From contig JAPJBO010000021.1 of the NCBI GenBank assembly GCA_030068145.1, positions 124,001-188,000 of the forward strand: a stretch of DNA of 64,000 nt, written 5' to 3'. The position numbers and the translations under genes were made by a program. Below the pieces are notes generated by a model. That model was not told the origin of the DNA and searched no databases. It was given only the letters and a program-made list of their open reading frames with translations. How positions within the stretch are numbered: the stretch's first letter is position 1; every line of letters begins with the position of its first letter. This stretch comes from Diplonema papillatum. Taxonomy: Eukaryota; Euglenozoa; Diplonemea; Diplonemida; Diplonemidae. Positions 1-9,563 of the stretch are shown in pieces.

Positions 1-200
1 GGACCCGCCAAAGAATCTAGAAACTTGGTGGTCGCGTTTCCGGCGAACACACAAGATAACAACAAGGAGGATTGGCTCATATGCCACTCTCCAGCTCTCA
101 GGAACAGACTCGGTTATTTCGCTTGCCCGCCAAGCGATCCATGCGGTCGTTTATTCGAAGAGATTCGAAGTGATACACGCAATGGAAGATTTGTCTCCCG

Positions 201-945
201 TTGGCGAAGTCCACGGTGTGCTCAGTAAAGAGTGTGGAGCCCCGGGTCAGAGCATGCACCGCTGGAAACGAGAAGCGGAACATGACAGCTATCCTGAGCT
301 GGGGGGTGCACACCCAAAGAAACATCTCTGTGTCGGAAAAGGTGAGGATGGACCCACTTGTTGTTTGGCAGGGGCCAAAAACTATCACGGAAGGACGGGG
401 CCGCCCCACGTTTTACCAGAACAGGCACAAGCACGACATCAACGTGCACTTCACGTGCCAAAAAGAAGGTGTGCGACTACGAAGTAATGCTCGAGTACAG
501 CTGTACATTACCCAGCTTCCCCTCAGGGAAGTATGGGCTTCTCGTTATGGTGGATGGGTACAAGTCGCACTACAGCATTCCTGTCGTGAAGGAGGCGAGA
601 TCGCGGGGCTGGCTGGTGTTCATTGTACCTCCGAACACGTCAGGTCACTTGAATGTTGGCGACCAGAGCGCCTGCAATCTGAAGGTGCGACGACTTCTTC
701 GTTCCAAGTGGATAGACTGGTCCTCGCAACAGCTTGTTGCAGAAAACAGTGCGAAGCTTCCTGCACCAATCCGTTGGCAATCACATGCAGACATAGATTC
801 TGCCTTCAAAAGTGCTCTGTGGGCAGGCTCGTCTTTGCACCCTGACTTTCACAAAAGAAAGCCCAAACAAACGGAAGCAACGTTTACTCCTCTGGGAAAC
901 ACCCCAAAAACAGCCTCAAAAGGGCCCCACTTGCCGTCCGGCTGA
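201..945 (+). pseudogene. Decayed DDE transposase (pogo/Tc1-like DDE_1 family)
   Basis: The frame from 201 to about 470 resembles the N-terminal half of the DDE_1 catalytic core (GNEKRNMTAILSWG, then PLVVWQGP). The frame from about 470 to 945 gives the next block, LLVMVDGYKSHYSIPVV followed by IVPPNTSGHLNVGDQ, which matches the family pattern D-x-H-x-SH ... PP-x-TS-x-x-x-P-x-D. The two halves are in different frames, so a frameshift lies near 460-480. No N-terminal DNA-binding domain is visible and the window starts close upstream, so the copy is truncated or incomplete as well as broken. Family knowledge: these enzymes cut and paste DNA transposons with terminal inverted repeats. I see no terminal repeats here. 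Confidence 0.6.
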
Positions 946-984
946 CAACGATGCCGAGTTTAGGGGCCTTAGCATCAGCACTGG

Positions 985-1150
985 GGGGTGGGGGGATTGC
1001 AAGAACGTGCTTGGAATGGGTATGTGCTCAACACTGCACTGGTCCCGTCTGCGCCGTGTTTCGGTCCTCTAAGCCACGGACACATAAGGCGGACCATCAT
1101 CAGCGCGGAACCTGAGTGTCTGCAGACAGGACAGCGGTGTAGTCTGGTTT
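985..1150 (+). mobile_element. Interspersed repeat family R165, copy 1
   Basis: The segment begins after a G-run with TTGCAAGAACGTGCTTGG and ends near CTGCAGACAGGACAGCGGTG. The same sequence recurs at 25530-25665 (+), 51308-51388 (-), 53384-53462 (-, partial) and 53775-53962 (-), with a more diverged relative near 35826-35885. It has no coding capacity. The start is always next to a run of G (or C on the other strand). Confidence 0.75.
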
Positions 1151-1199
1151 GGATGGAGGGGTGGGGGGGGGTTCAAGGCCCCGCGCAGCGGAAAAAAAT

Positions 1200-1320
1200 T
1201 TTTTGGGGCGTTTTTGTCCCCCCCCGTGTTTAAGATCGTCCCCCCCCGTGTATAAGATCGGTTTTTTTGGGGGGCGATCTTAAACACGGAAAAACGCGAT
1301 CTTAAACACGGGGGGGGTAG
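1200..1320. repeat. Palindromic mini-array of C-tract units (word C)
   Basis: Two units of C7-8 followed by GTGTTTAAGATCG or GTGTATAAGATCG are followed by units in the opposite orientation (CGATCTTAAACACGG then a G-run). The segment can therefore fold on itself. It has the same build as the larger arrays at 46-52 kb: a run of five or more C plus an A/T-rich word, repeated every 21-22 bp. Confidence 0.7.
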
Positions 1321-1489
1321 GTACCTCTATATTTCCCCCCTTTCATTCGGAGTCGAAGCAGCTACGTCGAGTATTTTTCCGCTAAAAATCCCACCCTTCC
1401 CGCCCGGTCGCGTTGCGAGAACTTCCTGCGTCAGCACAGGAAGCGTACAGGCACACCAGCCCGCTGATGCTGGTAATGGCAAACGAAAT

Positions 1490-1680
1490 CCTCGGCCCGC
1501 TGTGCCGGGAAGACAGCCCGCTGTGCTGTAAAACCTCAGCCCGCTGAGCTGAGAAGGCAGCCCGCCGCAGTGCTGCAGACCGTACCCGCAGCCCGCCCGC
1601 AGTGCTGCAGAACGGACCCGCAGCCCGCAGTGCTGCAGACCGAGCCCGCAGCCCGCTGTGCTGCAAGACCGCAAAGGGAA
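1490..1680. repeat. Degenerate tandem repeat (CAGCCCGCnGTGCTGnA)
   Basis: About ten imperfect copies of a 15-22 bp unit around CAGCCCGCAGTGCTGCAGA occur in direct orientation. The array is open in several frames, but composition and lack of any domain argue against coding. Confidence 0.65.
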
Positions 1681-1924
1681 GGGGGGTGGTCCCGTGCACA
1701 TCACAGAACCGACCTACTCGACAAAATCGTTATGCCTTCCTTCTTGGTTTAGCAATGCTTCTGGTGTTCCCTTCTTTGACTGGATTACATGGTTTGAACA
1801 TCTAGTGCGGAAATAAATGGCGAAAGAAAATAAAATTTTAAGGCAGCAGGACGGCCCCGCAGAGAACAAGAGCACGAAAAAGAAGAAGTTGACGCATATC
1901 GAAGACACGACAAGCGATTAAGAG

Positions 1925-2450
1925 TCAGAAGCAGCGCCGTCGAAACCAGTTAAAATTCGGGAAACAGTACAGGTCGGGCGAAGCTAAGTTCTGGTGAAGC
2001 AACATTCGGGCGATGCTAAGTTCGGGTTCTGTGATGCTGAGTTCGGCGTGTGGTAGTAAGTTTGGCCTGTGATGGCAAGTTCGGCGCCAGTACCCGGGGG
2101 GGAGACCCCCCCCGACTCCGTTTTGCCAGACTGACCAAAATTCTCCACCCGGGGTGCCCCCAATACCAAAGACCGCAAGTTTCGGGCGCCTCAGACCCCG
2201 AAACCCAACAAACCTCAGAAACAATCTTCGACCGGAAAAGTGTCACGGGCAGGGTTCAAACCCGGGCGTACCGGCCTGAAGGCCAACGCTCAGTCACTCT
2301 GCCACCCGTATACCTCTTGGAGGGGGAAAAAAAGCTAGCTCTGCACAATCCAAAAGCAGTACACTTTTTTTCATGAAGAAAAGTCGGGCTGGCTCGAATA
2401 GAAGCTATACACTACATTGCATGTTCATAGGACCTCCAGTCTCGAATAAT
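1925..2450 (-). mobile_element. tRNA-headed SINE-like repeat, copy 1
   Basis: Read on the minus strand, the block near 2310-2240 has a tRNA-like head: box A-like GGTGGCAGAGTGACTG and box B-like GGGTTTGAACCC. It is followed by a body that ends in many GAACTTAGCATCGCCC-type words (about 2090-1930). The 5' extension (2450-2330) also matches the second copy at 32305-33660. The extension overlaps the first possible codons of the cyclase frame, so that gene's start region is repeat-derived. Confidence 0.65.
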
Positions 2451-4607
2451 ATGAATATGAATGCGATGAATTCGTTGCAGCGTTTCTTAGGTCTGTTCGA
2501 CCCTGAAGACTCGCCAAGCGCCACTGTTCGCAAAACATCTGTACTGGGCACGAGTAGTGTGATTCTGGTGTGCTGTGCGGTCTCATGCTTGCACGAGAGT
2601 GCATCAAAGATGCGGTACATGTACCTCATTCCGGTTGGCGTCGGACTCGTCTTCTTGGTGACGTTGCTGGTGACGCGCCGAGCGTCATCAGCATTCATGA
2701 GCTGTTACTTGATTTCACTCGCGCTGTCTGCCATTGTTTTTGACTGGGCCTTCGCTGCTCTCGCTGAGCACAGGATTTGGCCTTGCATTATGCTTTTGCT
2801 CGACATGAATTTACTGGCATCCGGGCCGGAGTGGGTGTCATTGGTCATGTTAGGGATGACCTTGGTGTGGATTCTGATATCGAGTATTGAAGACGCCTAC
2901 GGATTGGGAATGTATGATCCTTTCAGTGACTTTGGCTGGGGCGCCACTGTCAGGATTTGCGACTGCGACGATCCACCTTGTCCGAAAGGAGGTCTTGTAG
3001 ACCTTTTCAGCACGTTCGGAACTTTAGGATCGGTTGTCGTAATGGACTTCCTCCTCACGCGGCACTTCGCAACCTCTCTGAACGCCGCCAGCGCCCGCAT
3101 GGAATTATCAATTGACATCGCTCAGAAGGTAGCTCATGCCCTCTCAGAGTTCGACCTGGATGCCGCATCTTCGCAGCTTGATTCCGAGACACACCTCCCG
3201 GATGGCCTCAGGGACGCTTTGGAGCAGATTTTGAAAAACCTCACATGCTACAGACCGTACATCCCCGAAGCGATCTTGAGCTCTGGTCCTAGCCACTCGG
3301 AGACCAATGTTGTGGATGCACCGGGACTGTACACTGGTGCTGCGGCCTTAGTCTTCACTGACATCAAGTCGTCGACTGCAACGTGGGATGCGGAGCCGGC
3401 GGCGATGAAGCAGGCACTGCGCATCCACAACAAAGTTTTGCGTGCCACGATCGCTCAGTTCGATGGGTACGAGGTGAAGACAGTAGGCGATTCCTTCATG
3501 GTTGCTTTTGAAAGCTTTGACGCAGCTGTGAGATTTGGTCTTGCAGCGCAGGTCTCGCTGTACGAGCAGGAGTGGCCCGCCGAGTTGATGAAGTTGCCGC
3601 AGTGTGCCAGCGTAGCAGGTGTATGGAACGGATTGCGGATCAGAGTTGGTGTACACTGTGGAGAAGTCGAAGTCGAGAAGAATGCAGTGAACGACCGGTT
3701 TGACTACCACGGCACGACGGTAAACAAGGCGGCGCGACTTGAAGGAGTGTGTCCACCAGGAGGGGTCGCTATTGATAGCAAAGCTGCAGAAGGTGGTACT
3801 TACCAGTTCGTCAAAGAGGCAGTGATGGCAAGCAGAGACGTGATCAAATTGCGTGGTTTGGGCGAAACGGCCATGCAGATACTCTTCCCTCGGCCGCTTT
3901 TTGGACGTCAACCCAACAATGTCGCGGAATTTGGCTCCGCTTCAAAGCGTTCTTCAAAGTCAATGCCGCGCCATAATTCGCGGATTTTGGACGGAACGCT
4001 CCCCACGAGCCACTGGAATGAAACCAAACGGTTTGCGATGTCGACATCAGGAGTTGCTGCACTGCACGATTCTGAAGAGGGAGACAGCGTCGTTGGGGCT
4101 GTGACGCAATTGCACGACAGTCTGGCTTGGATCCAGAATTGCCTCGATCGGTCTGATGGGAGCATGGTTACAGTCACAGGCTCGTTCGCAGTTTTCGCGT
4201 GGAACGTTGTGCAGGCGTGCGCGTCGCATGCTGAGAATGCATGTCGATTTGCAAGCCTTCTCGAGCAAGACAACAGAGCTTTAGTGTGCGGTCTTTGTTG
4301 CAGCAAGCACGCGCTGGTAGTCTTGGCTGGTCGGCAAAAGTACGTGACATTGATCGGGTACGGCTCCAAGGTTGCAGAACGAGTCTGTCGAAGAGCAATT
4401 AAAGTCAAATGCCCAGCACTGTACGCCTTACCTCTCACGGACAATGCATTACCAAGCAGCCTCACGTCGATGCTTGTACAGCTCGAAACGTGGGAATTGC
4501 GGAACAGTCTGGAGTCGGTGTTATCGTTTGTTGTGTACATGCTCGAAGTCGACGTCGCGGAAAAGTCCGCGAGTGTTGTCCTGCCGCTCACGGATGCATA
4601 CTCGTAG
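2451..4607 (+). CDS. Class III adenylate cyclase, six-TM, with degenerate second cyclase domain
   Basis: Makes cAMP from ATP at a membrane. The frame is open from 2373, but 2373-2450 belongs to a SINE, so I start at the ATG cluster at 2451. About six hydrophobic segments lie between residues 37 and 197, followed by a helical linker ending in YRPYIPEAIL. The cyclase domain is at about 294-480. Metal-binding Asp are D304 (FTDIKSST) and D347 (VGDSF); K343 and D418 are the pair that selects adenine; N425 and R429 are the transition-state residues. The match to kinetoplastid receptor cyclases is good (VWNGLRIRVGVHCGEV). Residues about 549-690 look like a second cyclase fold that lacks the Lys and Asp (TVTGSFAVFA, TLIGYGSKVAERV), so it is probably inactive or regulatory. 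No signal peptide or intron is visible. Confidence 0.88.
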   Translation: MNMNAMNSLQRFLGLFDPEDSPSATVRKTSVLGTSSVILVCCAVSCLHESASKMRYMYLIPVGVGLVFLVTLLVTRRASSAFMSCYLISLALSAIVFDWAFAALAEHRIWPCIMLLLDMNLLASGPEWVSLVMLGMTLVWILISSIEDAYGLGMYDPFSDFGWGATVRICDCDDPPCPKGGLVDLFSTFGTLGSVVVMDFLLTRHFATSLNAASARMELSIDIAQKVAHALSEFDLDAASSQLDSETHLPDGLRDALEQILKNLTCYRPYIPEAILSSGPSHSETNVVDAPGLYTGAAALVFTDIKSSTATWDAEPAAMKQALRIHNKVLRATIAQFDGYEVKTVGDSFMVAFESFDAAVRFGLAAQVSLYEQEWPAELMKLPQCASVAGVWNGLRIRVGVHCGEVEVEKNAVNDRFDYHGTTVNKAARLEGVCPPGGVAIDSKAAEGGTYQFVKEAVMASRDVIKLRGLGETAMQILFPRPLFGRQPNNVAEFGSASKRSSKSMPRHNSRILDGTLPTSHWNETKRFAMSTSGVAALHDSEEGDSVVGAVTQLHDSLAWIQNCLDRSDGSMVTVTGSFAVFAWNVVQACASHAENACRFASLLEQDNRALVCGLCCSKHALVVLAGRQKYVTLIGYGSKVAERVCRRAIKVKCPALYALPLTDNALPSSLTSMLVQLETWELRNSLESVLSFVVYMLEVDVAEKSASVVLPLTDAYS

Positions 4608-5330
4608 TGTTGTTTTGAAATCAAGCCACCAACCGGCACCAGTAGTTTGTCAAAGTTAACATTGTCAAAGGTTACCCAGCCCAGTCTACCCAATCTGGGG
4701 GTTTTACAATCAACCGCTTTGTAGGAGCGTGCGTCAGCTCGTCGGCGTACTGGTGCACGTGCTTCCCCTCGTTCGTCGTCGCATCGACCATGTCTCGGAC
4801 GAGTCGTCAGATCCTCTGCTCGGAGAGCGGGTCTCTTGCGAGCTGCTGTCGCTCGTCGCGCTTCCCTTCCGGCAGTCGTGACCTTCAGCCAGCCGCCCCT
4901 TCTTTTCCTGTTCATTCAGCCTCGTCTCAGCGCTCTTCGGGGTTCCTTCCGGCGGCACCGTTGTCCACGCGCCGACTTGCCGCCCTGCTTGCGCGTCCCA
5001 ATTCCGGTACGTCTTTCCCGGTTCGGCTTTCTTGCTCGTTTGGCCTCACGCCGCTTCCTTCCTCGGCACCTTTTCTACCCGTTCGGTTGGATGTTTCCGT
5101 CCCATTCTCTCTGCCAAGATAAGTAGGATCTTGAGTGATTCTTGACAATCCCACAGTGCAGTACTGCGCTTCGTCTGCAGCCGTCTCCGCGAAAAGGTGT
5201 GCCTTCGAGAGATACTGCCGTATCTCCTCCATATCGCTACATCGGCCCGACTTTTCTGACACGTTTCCTTTCTCCGTGTCTGGTTCTCTTCTCTCCGTGC
5301 CGTTCTTTATTTTTGAAAGTATGCAGTGCA
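4608..5330. other. Intergenic, no confident gene
   Basis: A pyrimidine-rich stretch with short open frames on both strands. A minus-strand frame near 5262-5130 reads MEEIRQYLSKAHLF and looks protein-like, but I cannot tie it to a family or to splice sites. Everything else looks like chance frames. Confidence 0.4.
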
Positions 5331-5460
5331 GGAATAGTTGACTAGACCTCTTGAGTTTGTGCTAACCACGAATTGGGGGGGAGTCGGGAGAACCTACAAA
5401 GCCAAAAGCCCCCGTTCGTGAGAAAAAGCGAAGAATAATAAGCATTTATTCGGCAAGATA
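5330..5460. repeat. Interspersed repeat (GGAATAGTTGACTAGACCTC family), copy 1
   Basis: Begins GGAATAGTTGACTAGACCTC and continues through GGGAGTCGGGAGAACCTAC and CGTTCGTGAGAAAAAGCGAA. It is found again almost intact at 39170-39300, and its first 23 bases at 34680-34702. It abuts the 3' end of the minus-strand retroelement. Confidence 0.7.
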
Positions 5461-5468
5461 ATTTCCGT

Positions 5469-7361
5469 TTATTTTGCCGAGGTGTCGGTTTTAGTCCCGA
5501 GGGAGGCCCGAGGGGGGGTTTGCAACCCCGAGCCACGAGCGGACTCGGTCTTCGACTTCCAGTTCTTCAGGCAGTTGACGGCGGGCAAGTTGTCGACAAA
5601 TATTCTGATTGGAGACCGCGAAGCCGCATACGCAACCGCAAACTTGGCCGCCGTAAGCTCGGCGAAGAAGATGTGCTGCGGTGCATCCCTCCATGGGCCC
5701 CACATCGCCATGGAACCCACTAGCCAAGCCCATCCCTGCATGCTCGCGTCGGACCACGCCTCCACGAGGGTGTCCCGCTGCTTCGAGTCGAAAACGACCC
5801 ATCGATTGCCCGACAGGCGCCGCCTCACCCCCGCCAGGAACGGAAGAACGTCGTCGCTCACGCGGACCAGCGACTCCCAGCCCAGGGAACCGGTCAGGAC
5901 TTGGTGCGCCAGGGTCCCCATCCAGGCAAGCACCGGGCTCACTCTGCAGAGTGGCGTGCCCCACACCGTCCATGCCCAAATGGCGGTTCCGACGACCTTC
6001 CAAACGCCACGCAAAGTCATCTGCATCGAACCGACCGAGCAAAAGAGGAGGTGCGCCTTCCTCGCCCACTCCTGCTTCAGTCGGTACCTCTTCGCCGCGA
6101 GGTCAAACTCGACCCCCAAGACAACCGGCGTCGAGCTGGGCTCGAGGACGGACTTCTCGTCGTTGACCGTCATGCGCACCTGGCGGGCGCGTCGCAGGAC
6201 TCGGTCGCGCACTGCGCGAAGCGCGTCCGGACAGTCACCGACGAGGGCCCAGTCGTCGTACCAGACGACCCTGTCGTCCTTCGCAGGCTCCGTGACGACG
6301 AGTGCGGAGTCCTGCGCAATCACCGGCGAGTACGACCAGCCCATCGTCAGACGGCGCCACCGATACAGGGCCACGCCCCCGTCCGGCCTCTTCGTTCGAA
6401 GCCCGAAGAATGCCGACGTCGACCGTCCTACTGGGAATTGGAAAAAGTAGGACTTCAGGTCAACTACGACTGCGTGTGACTTCGACATCATCTTCTTGAT
6501 GACCTCGTCGACACGCAAGAGGCTGAACTTCGGCGGGGGCTCCATCAGCTCGTTCAGCGGGCGGCCGTCGACGATGGCGCGCGAGTGCTGCTCGCCCTTC
6601 TCGACGGCGAATGCCGGCAGGACGCACTTCAGCGGCTGCGACCGAGGAACCCGCTCCACAAACCCGACACCTTCCAGCGTCACCGCATGCCGGGCAAATG
6701 CGTCGCTCTTCCGACCCGGCAGGACAGGCACTTCCAACAACTTCCGACGGAAGGAGTGTCCGTCCGTCAGGAGGTCGAGCAGGCCGTGCAAGCGGGCCCC
6801 GGGGCCAGCTAGGCTCCGGAGGCCGCGGAGATCGATCGGCGGCACAGCCGTGACGTCGAGCGGCCTCGTCGATCTCGGGGCACCGATTCCCGGAGTGAGG
6901 CCCCTCGTCTCCGGTGGCAGGTAGCCGAGGGGAACTGCGGTCGGGGGGTCGTAGAAGTGGGGGTGGAGCCGCAGGAAAAGCTGCCTCCCCCTGAGCAGTC
7001 TCGACCTTCGCGACTTCAACCCCCTGACCTGCCGAGGCAAAAAGCCGGCGTCGGGCAAGGGTTTCTGTCGCGTTGGGAAACGACTGTCGCAGAAGGAGGG
7101 GCGAGCTGGGTGGTGCCCGGGAGAATTGGTCGGTGCGCTTCCCGGGTCTTCCTGCTTTCCGCCATCGTCAGCAGGCGACGAGAGCAGAGCAGTCGTCATG
7201 CTCCCGCCAGGTCCTTCAAGTTCGGAGTCGGCTGGGGGTGACCAGCCCCCAGGCGACCGTTCCAAGCCGGTCCTCAGCAGCGACCGGTCCTTCCTTCCTT
7301 TCCCGCAAGAGGAGGGGCGTGCATCGTCTCCCCGGGCTCGCACGGGTTCCACATGCGCCAC
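5469..7361 (-). CDS. Retroelement reverse transcriptase-RNase H polyprotein (RT1)
   Basis: The 630-residue frame has a basic, proline-rich N-terminal third with no recognised domain. A reverse transcriptase follows: fingers block with HSRAIVDGRPLNEL, motif A VVVDLKSYFFQF, the B region LTMGWSYSPVIAQD, and the catalytic motif VVWYDDWALVG at about residues 366-373. RNase H follows (EAWSDASMQGWAW, FFAELTAAKF, IFVDNLPAVN). The C-terminus is at the plus-strand base 5469. The layout fits DIRS/Ngaro-type or other elements without a recognisable integrase; no tyrosine recombinase or Gag is seen next to it, so the copy is partial or from a different lineage than the next element. A short frame starting at 7473 reads into the same region and suggests a frameshift near 7360. 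The start is uncertain. Confidence 0.8.
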   Translation of the reverse strand: MAHVEPVRARGDDARPSSCGKGRKDRSLLRTGLERSPGGWSPPADSELEGPGGSMTTALLSSPADDGGKQEDPGSAPTNSPGHHPARPSFCDSRFPTRQKPLPDAGFLPRQVRGLKSRRSRLLRGRQLFLRLHPHFYDPPTAVPLGYLPPETRGLTPGIGAPRSTRPLDVTAVPPIDLRGLRSLAGPGARLHGLLDLLTDGHSFRRKLLEVPVLPGRKSDAFARHAVTLEGVGFVERVPRSQPLKCVLPAFAVEKGEQHSRAIVDGRPLNELMEPPPKFSLLRVDEVIKKMMSKSHAVVVDLKSYFFQFPVGRSTSAFFGLRTKRPDGGVALYRWRRLTMGWSYSPVIAQDSALVVTEPAKDDRVVWYDDWALVGDCPDALRAVRDRVLRRARQVRMTVNDEKSVLEPSSTPVVLGVEFDLAAKRYRLKQEWARKAHLLFCSVGSMQMTLRGVWKVVGTAIWAWTVWGTPLCRVSPVLAWMGTLAHQVLTGSLGWESLVRVSDDVLPFLAGVRRRLSGNRWVVFDSKQRDTLVEAWSDASMQGWAWLVGSMAMWGPWRDAPQHIFFAELTAAKFAVAYAASRSPIRIFVDNLPAVNCLKNWKSKTESARGSGLQTPPRASLGTKTDTSAK

Positions 7362-7539
7362 TCCCGCGTGGCCCCGTCCGCCGCTTCCTCAGCAGCCGCC
7401 CAGTCAGGATCCATCACCCGTAGACGCTTCAGCGCGGCCCGGCGCGTGCGGCTATCCTTGCGGATCGGCATTAATACTTGGGGAGAATGGAAATAAAATG
7501 AAAGCGAGAATGTGGGGTAAGCCCTGATTATTAAATTCA

Positions 7540-7600
7540 CGGTTAAACGAAGCTAGCGCACAAGGTTTGCCTGATCTCGCACCTACATAGATACTCTATT

Positions 7601-7637
<37 letters not shown>

Positions 7638-7650
7638 CTTCTTACCTCGG
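7540..7650 (-). mobile_element. 5' leader of RT1 with GA microsatellite
   Basis: On the minus strand a (GA)n run (plus strand CT repeat, about 7597-7632) is followed by GATCAGGCAAACCTTGTGCG and TTCGTTTAACC. The same order (GA run, GAGCACCTATT, GATCAGGCAAACCTTGTGCG) occurs twice on the plus strand at 52415-52520 and 52735-52830. This marks the 5' end of a repeat family to which RT1 belongs. Confidence 0.6.
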
Positions 7651-7902
7651 GCTTATTTCGGACCGGCCGCGTTGCTGCCCTCAAACCTCGCACTCGTGTG
7701 CTTGCTAACAAGAAAGATAAACGGCAAACCAAGCTAGACCACTAAACTGCACTACTTGTGCCACGAAAGATACCAATCCCGATACCATGCCGCATAAAGA
7801 ACATGAGTCTGCAAAATAAAACCGCCCGAACAGTACAGTTTTTCGGGAGGGGAGTTGCACCCGGGGCCCCCTTGGGGGTGCCGTTGGCAACACTCGTAAC
7901 GG

Positions 7903-9501
7903 TCACGAAAAGATTCTGCTCGGAGCGTCAGCTAGGTTGGTGTCGGTTGGCACCCACTCAACCGACCAGTCCACACCCCGCAGCTCGGACACAATCGCTG
8001 CTATGGCCTGCGAGAACACGTACCCTGTCGCCTTCGTCGTCGTCAGCGCATAATACACCAAAGCGTTATCCGTCTTGAGCAGAACACCGGCGCTTCCTTC
8101 CCTTGTCGCCATCCACCTGCGGACGGACCTTAGCGTGGCCCACGCTTCCAGCACGTGTATCGGTTGCCGTTGCTGCTCCGGCGTCCACTTCCATCCCTTC
8201 ACTTCGCCCGTCTCTTGCAACACGTAACCCCCTCCGGTCTTCGATGCGTCCGCCCACACCGTGTCGATCCAGTCGCTCGGTGGTCGAAGAACCGACACCG
8301 GCTCATTCGCCAAAACGTGCTGCACCAGTTTCACGACATCCAACCACGCCCGTCTCCACCACACTGTCCGGTGCGTCCATCCCCTCTTCTGAGCGGCGAG
8401 CTCTCTCGCCCTGCGTGACACGAACTGCTTCAGCGACGGGTAGTCGTACTGCGGCACGTTCAACACCCTCATCGCCCAGAACAACGCTCCGAGCAGCTTC
8501 CAGGTCGTCTTCAACGTCTGCGTTGCCGGGTCCGCCTTGTACACCCGCCAGAACACTGCCAATTTTCCGATGAACCCTCTCACCAGACACACTGTCTTCG
8601 CCGCTAAATCGACACGCATGCCCAACACGTCCGTTTGCTCCGCAGGTTGGTGATCTTCCTCCTTAAAGACCGCCCTGCATTCCCCTGCCTTCCGCTTCAG
8701 TACCGCAACGGCATTCGTCACCGTCCGCGCATCCGCCCCGAAAATCAGGAAATTGTCGATGTAAACCATTCCTGACGCTTGCCCAACAAAGGCCTTCATC
8801 GCCTGTGTCATGATGACACTCGCTGTCGTTTGCGCCACATACACGCTCCACGCCCACCCCATTGCTAGAACGACGAGCTGGAACACTCCCACCACCGTCC
8901 TGATGACGAAGTAGTCTTGCAGCTGAGGCGCTGCAATCTGGAAAAACCAACTGCGGCCGTCCAACTGCGCAACGTACGCGTTCTTGGCAACTGCCTCTTT
9001 CACGTCCTTGACCGCCGGCAGCTTCACCTGCGGCGGCTCCTGCATCGCTTCGCCATACACCGACGCATCGACGATCAGGCGGTTCTTGCCGTTTGGCTTC
9101 GGCACTGTAAATGCCTTGCATACGTGCCTGACCGCGTTCTCCGTTCGCCGCCTCGCCCTGATGACCCCCATTTCCTCGAGCTGCCGGACCTGTTCTGCTG
9201 TCAGCGTCGACTTCGGGCCCGGCAACCTCCTCAACCTTCGTTCGTCCGTCAACATCTCTTCGAAACCCTCTCTGCCCAAAACCCTTCGCACGTCTGACAC
9301 CTCCGTCCCCGCCTGCCAGCTCTCCACCTTCGCCATGTCCACCGTCGCGGCCACAATCTCGTCCATGGGACCATCTGATCCACCGCCCCCCACCTCTCCA
9401 GGGTAGGGTGCCAAATCCGTATACGGGTACCCAGAATCTGCCACGATCCTGAGCACCATCCTCCACTTCGACCTTCGACCCCGCCTCCTGGCGCTGCGCA
9501 T
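7903..9501 (-). CDS. Reverse transcriptase-RNase H of the YR retrotransposon (RT2)
   Basis: The upstream frame stays open to 10860, but that part is the recombinase gene read in another frame; the first Met after the recombinase stop is at 9501, giving 532 residues. RT blocks: NGKNRLIVDAS, motif A YVAQLDGRSWFFQI, LAMGWAWSVYVAQ, and the catalytic motif as GMVYIDNFLIFG at about residues 244-252. The second catalytic Asp is Asn (YIDN, not YxDD), which would normally impair polymerisation. RNase H follows: TVWADASKTGGGY, EAWATLRSV, LLKTDNALVYYAL and the final EWVPTDTNLADAPSR. It is otherwise intact to its stop, so the YIDN may be a lineage variant or an inactivating change. Confidence 0.82.
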   Translation of the reverse strand: MRSARRRGRRSKWRMVLRIVADSGYPYTDLAPYPGEVGGGGSDGPMDEIVAATVDMAKVESWQAGTEVSDVRRVLGREGFEEMLTDERRLRRLPGPKSTLTAEQVRQLEEMGVIRARRRTENAVRHVCKAFTVPKPNGKNRLIVDASVYGEAMQEPPQVKLPAVKDVKEAVAKNAYVAQLDGRSWFFQIAAPQLQDYFVIRTVVGVFQLVVLAMGWAWSVYVAQTTASVIMTQAMKAFVGQASGMVYIDNFLIFGADARTVTNAVAVLKRKAGECRAVFKEEDHQPAEQTDVLGMRVDLAAKTVCLVRGFIGKLAVFWRVYKADPATQTLKTTWKLLGALFWAMRVLNVPQYDYPSLKQFVSRRARELAAQKRGWTHRTVWWRRAWLDVVKLVQHVLANEPVSVLRPPSDWIDTVWADASKTGGGYVLQETGEVKGWKWTPEQQRQPIHVLEAWATLRSVRRWMATREGSAGVLLKTDNALVYYALTTTKATGYVFSQAIAAIVSELRGVDWSVEWVPTDTNLADAPSRIFS

Positions 9502-9563
9502 ACCCGTACCGCTTCTAGACTTTCTAGGCGATCCCGGGCGCCCGCGCGCCTTGGCGTCATCCC

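Noticed and set aside
3908..4915. 335-codon minus-strand frame
   Set aside because: Antisense to the cyclase 3' half with no domain; the cyclase frame has clear catalytic motifs.
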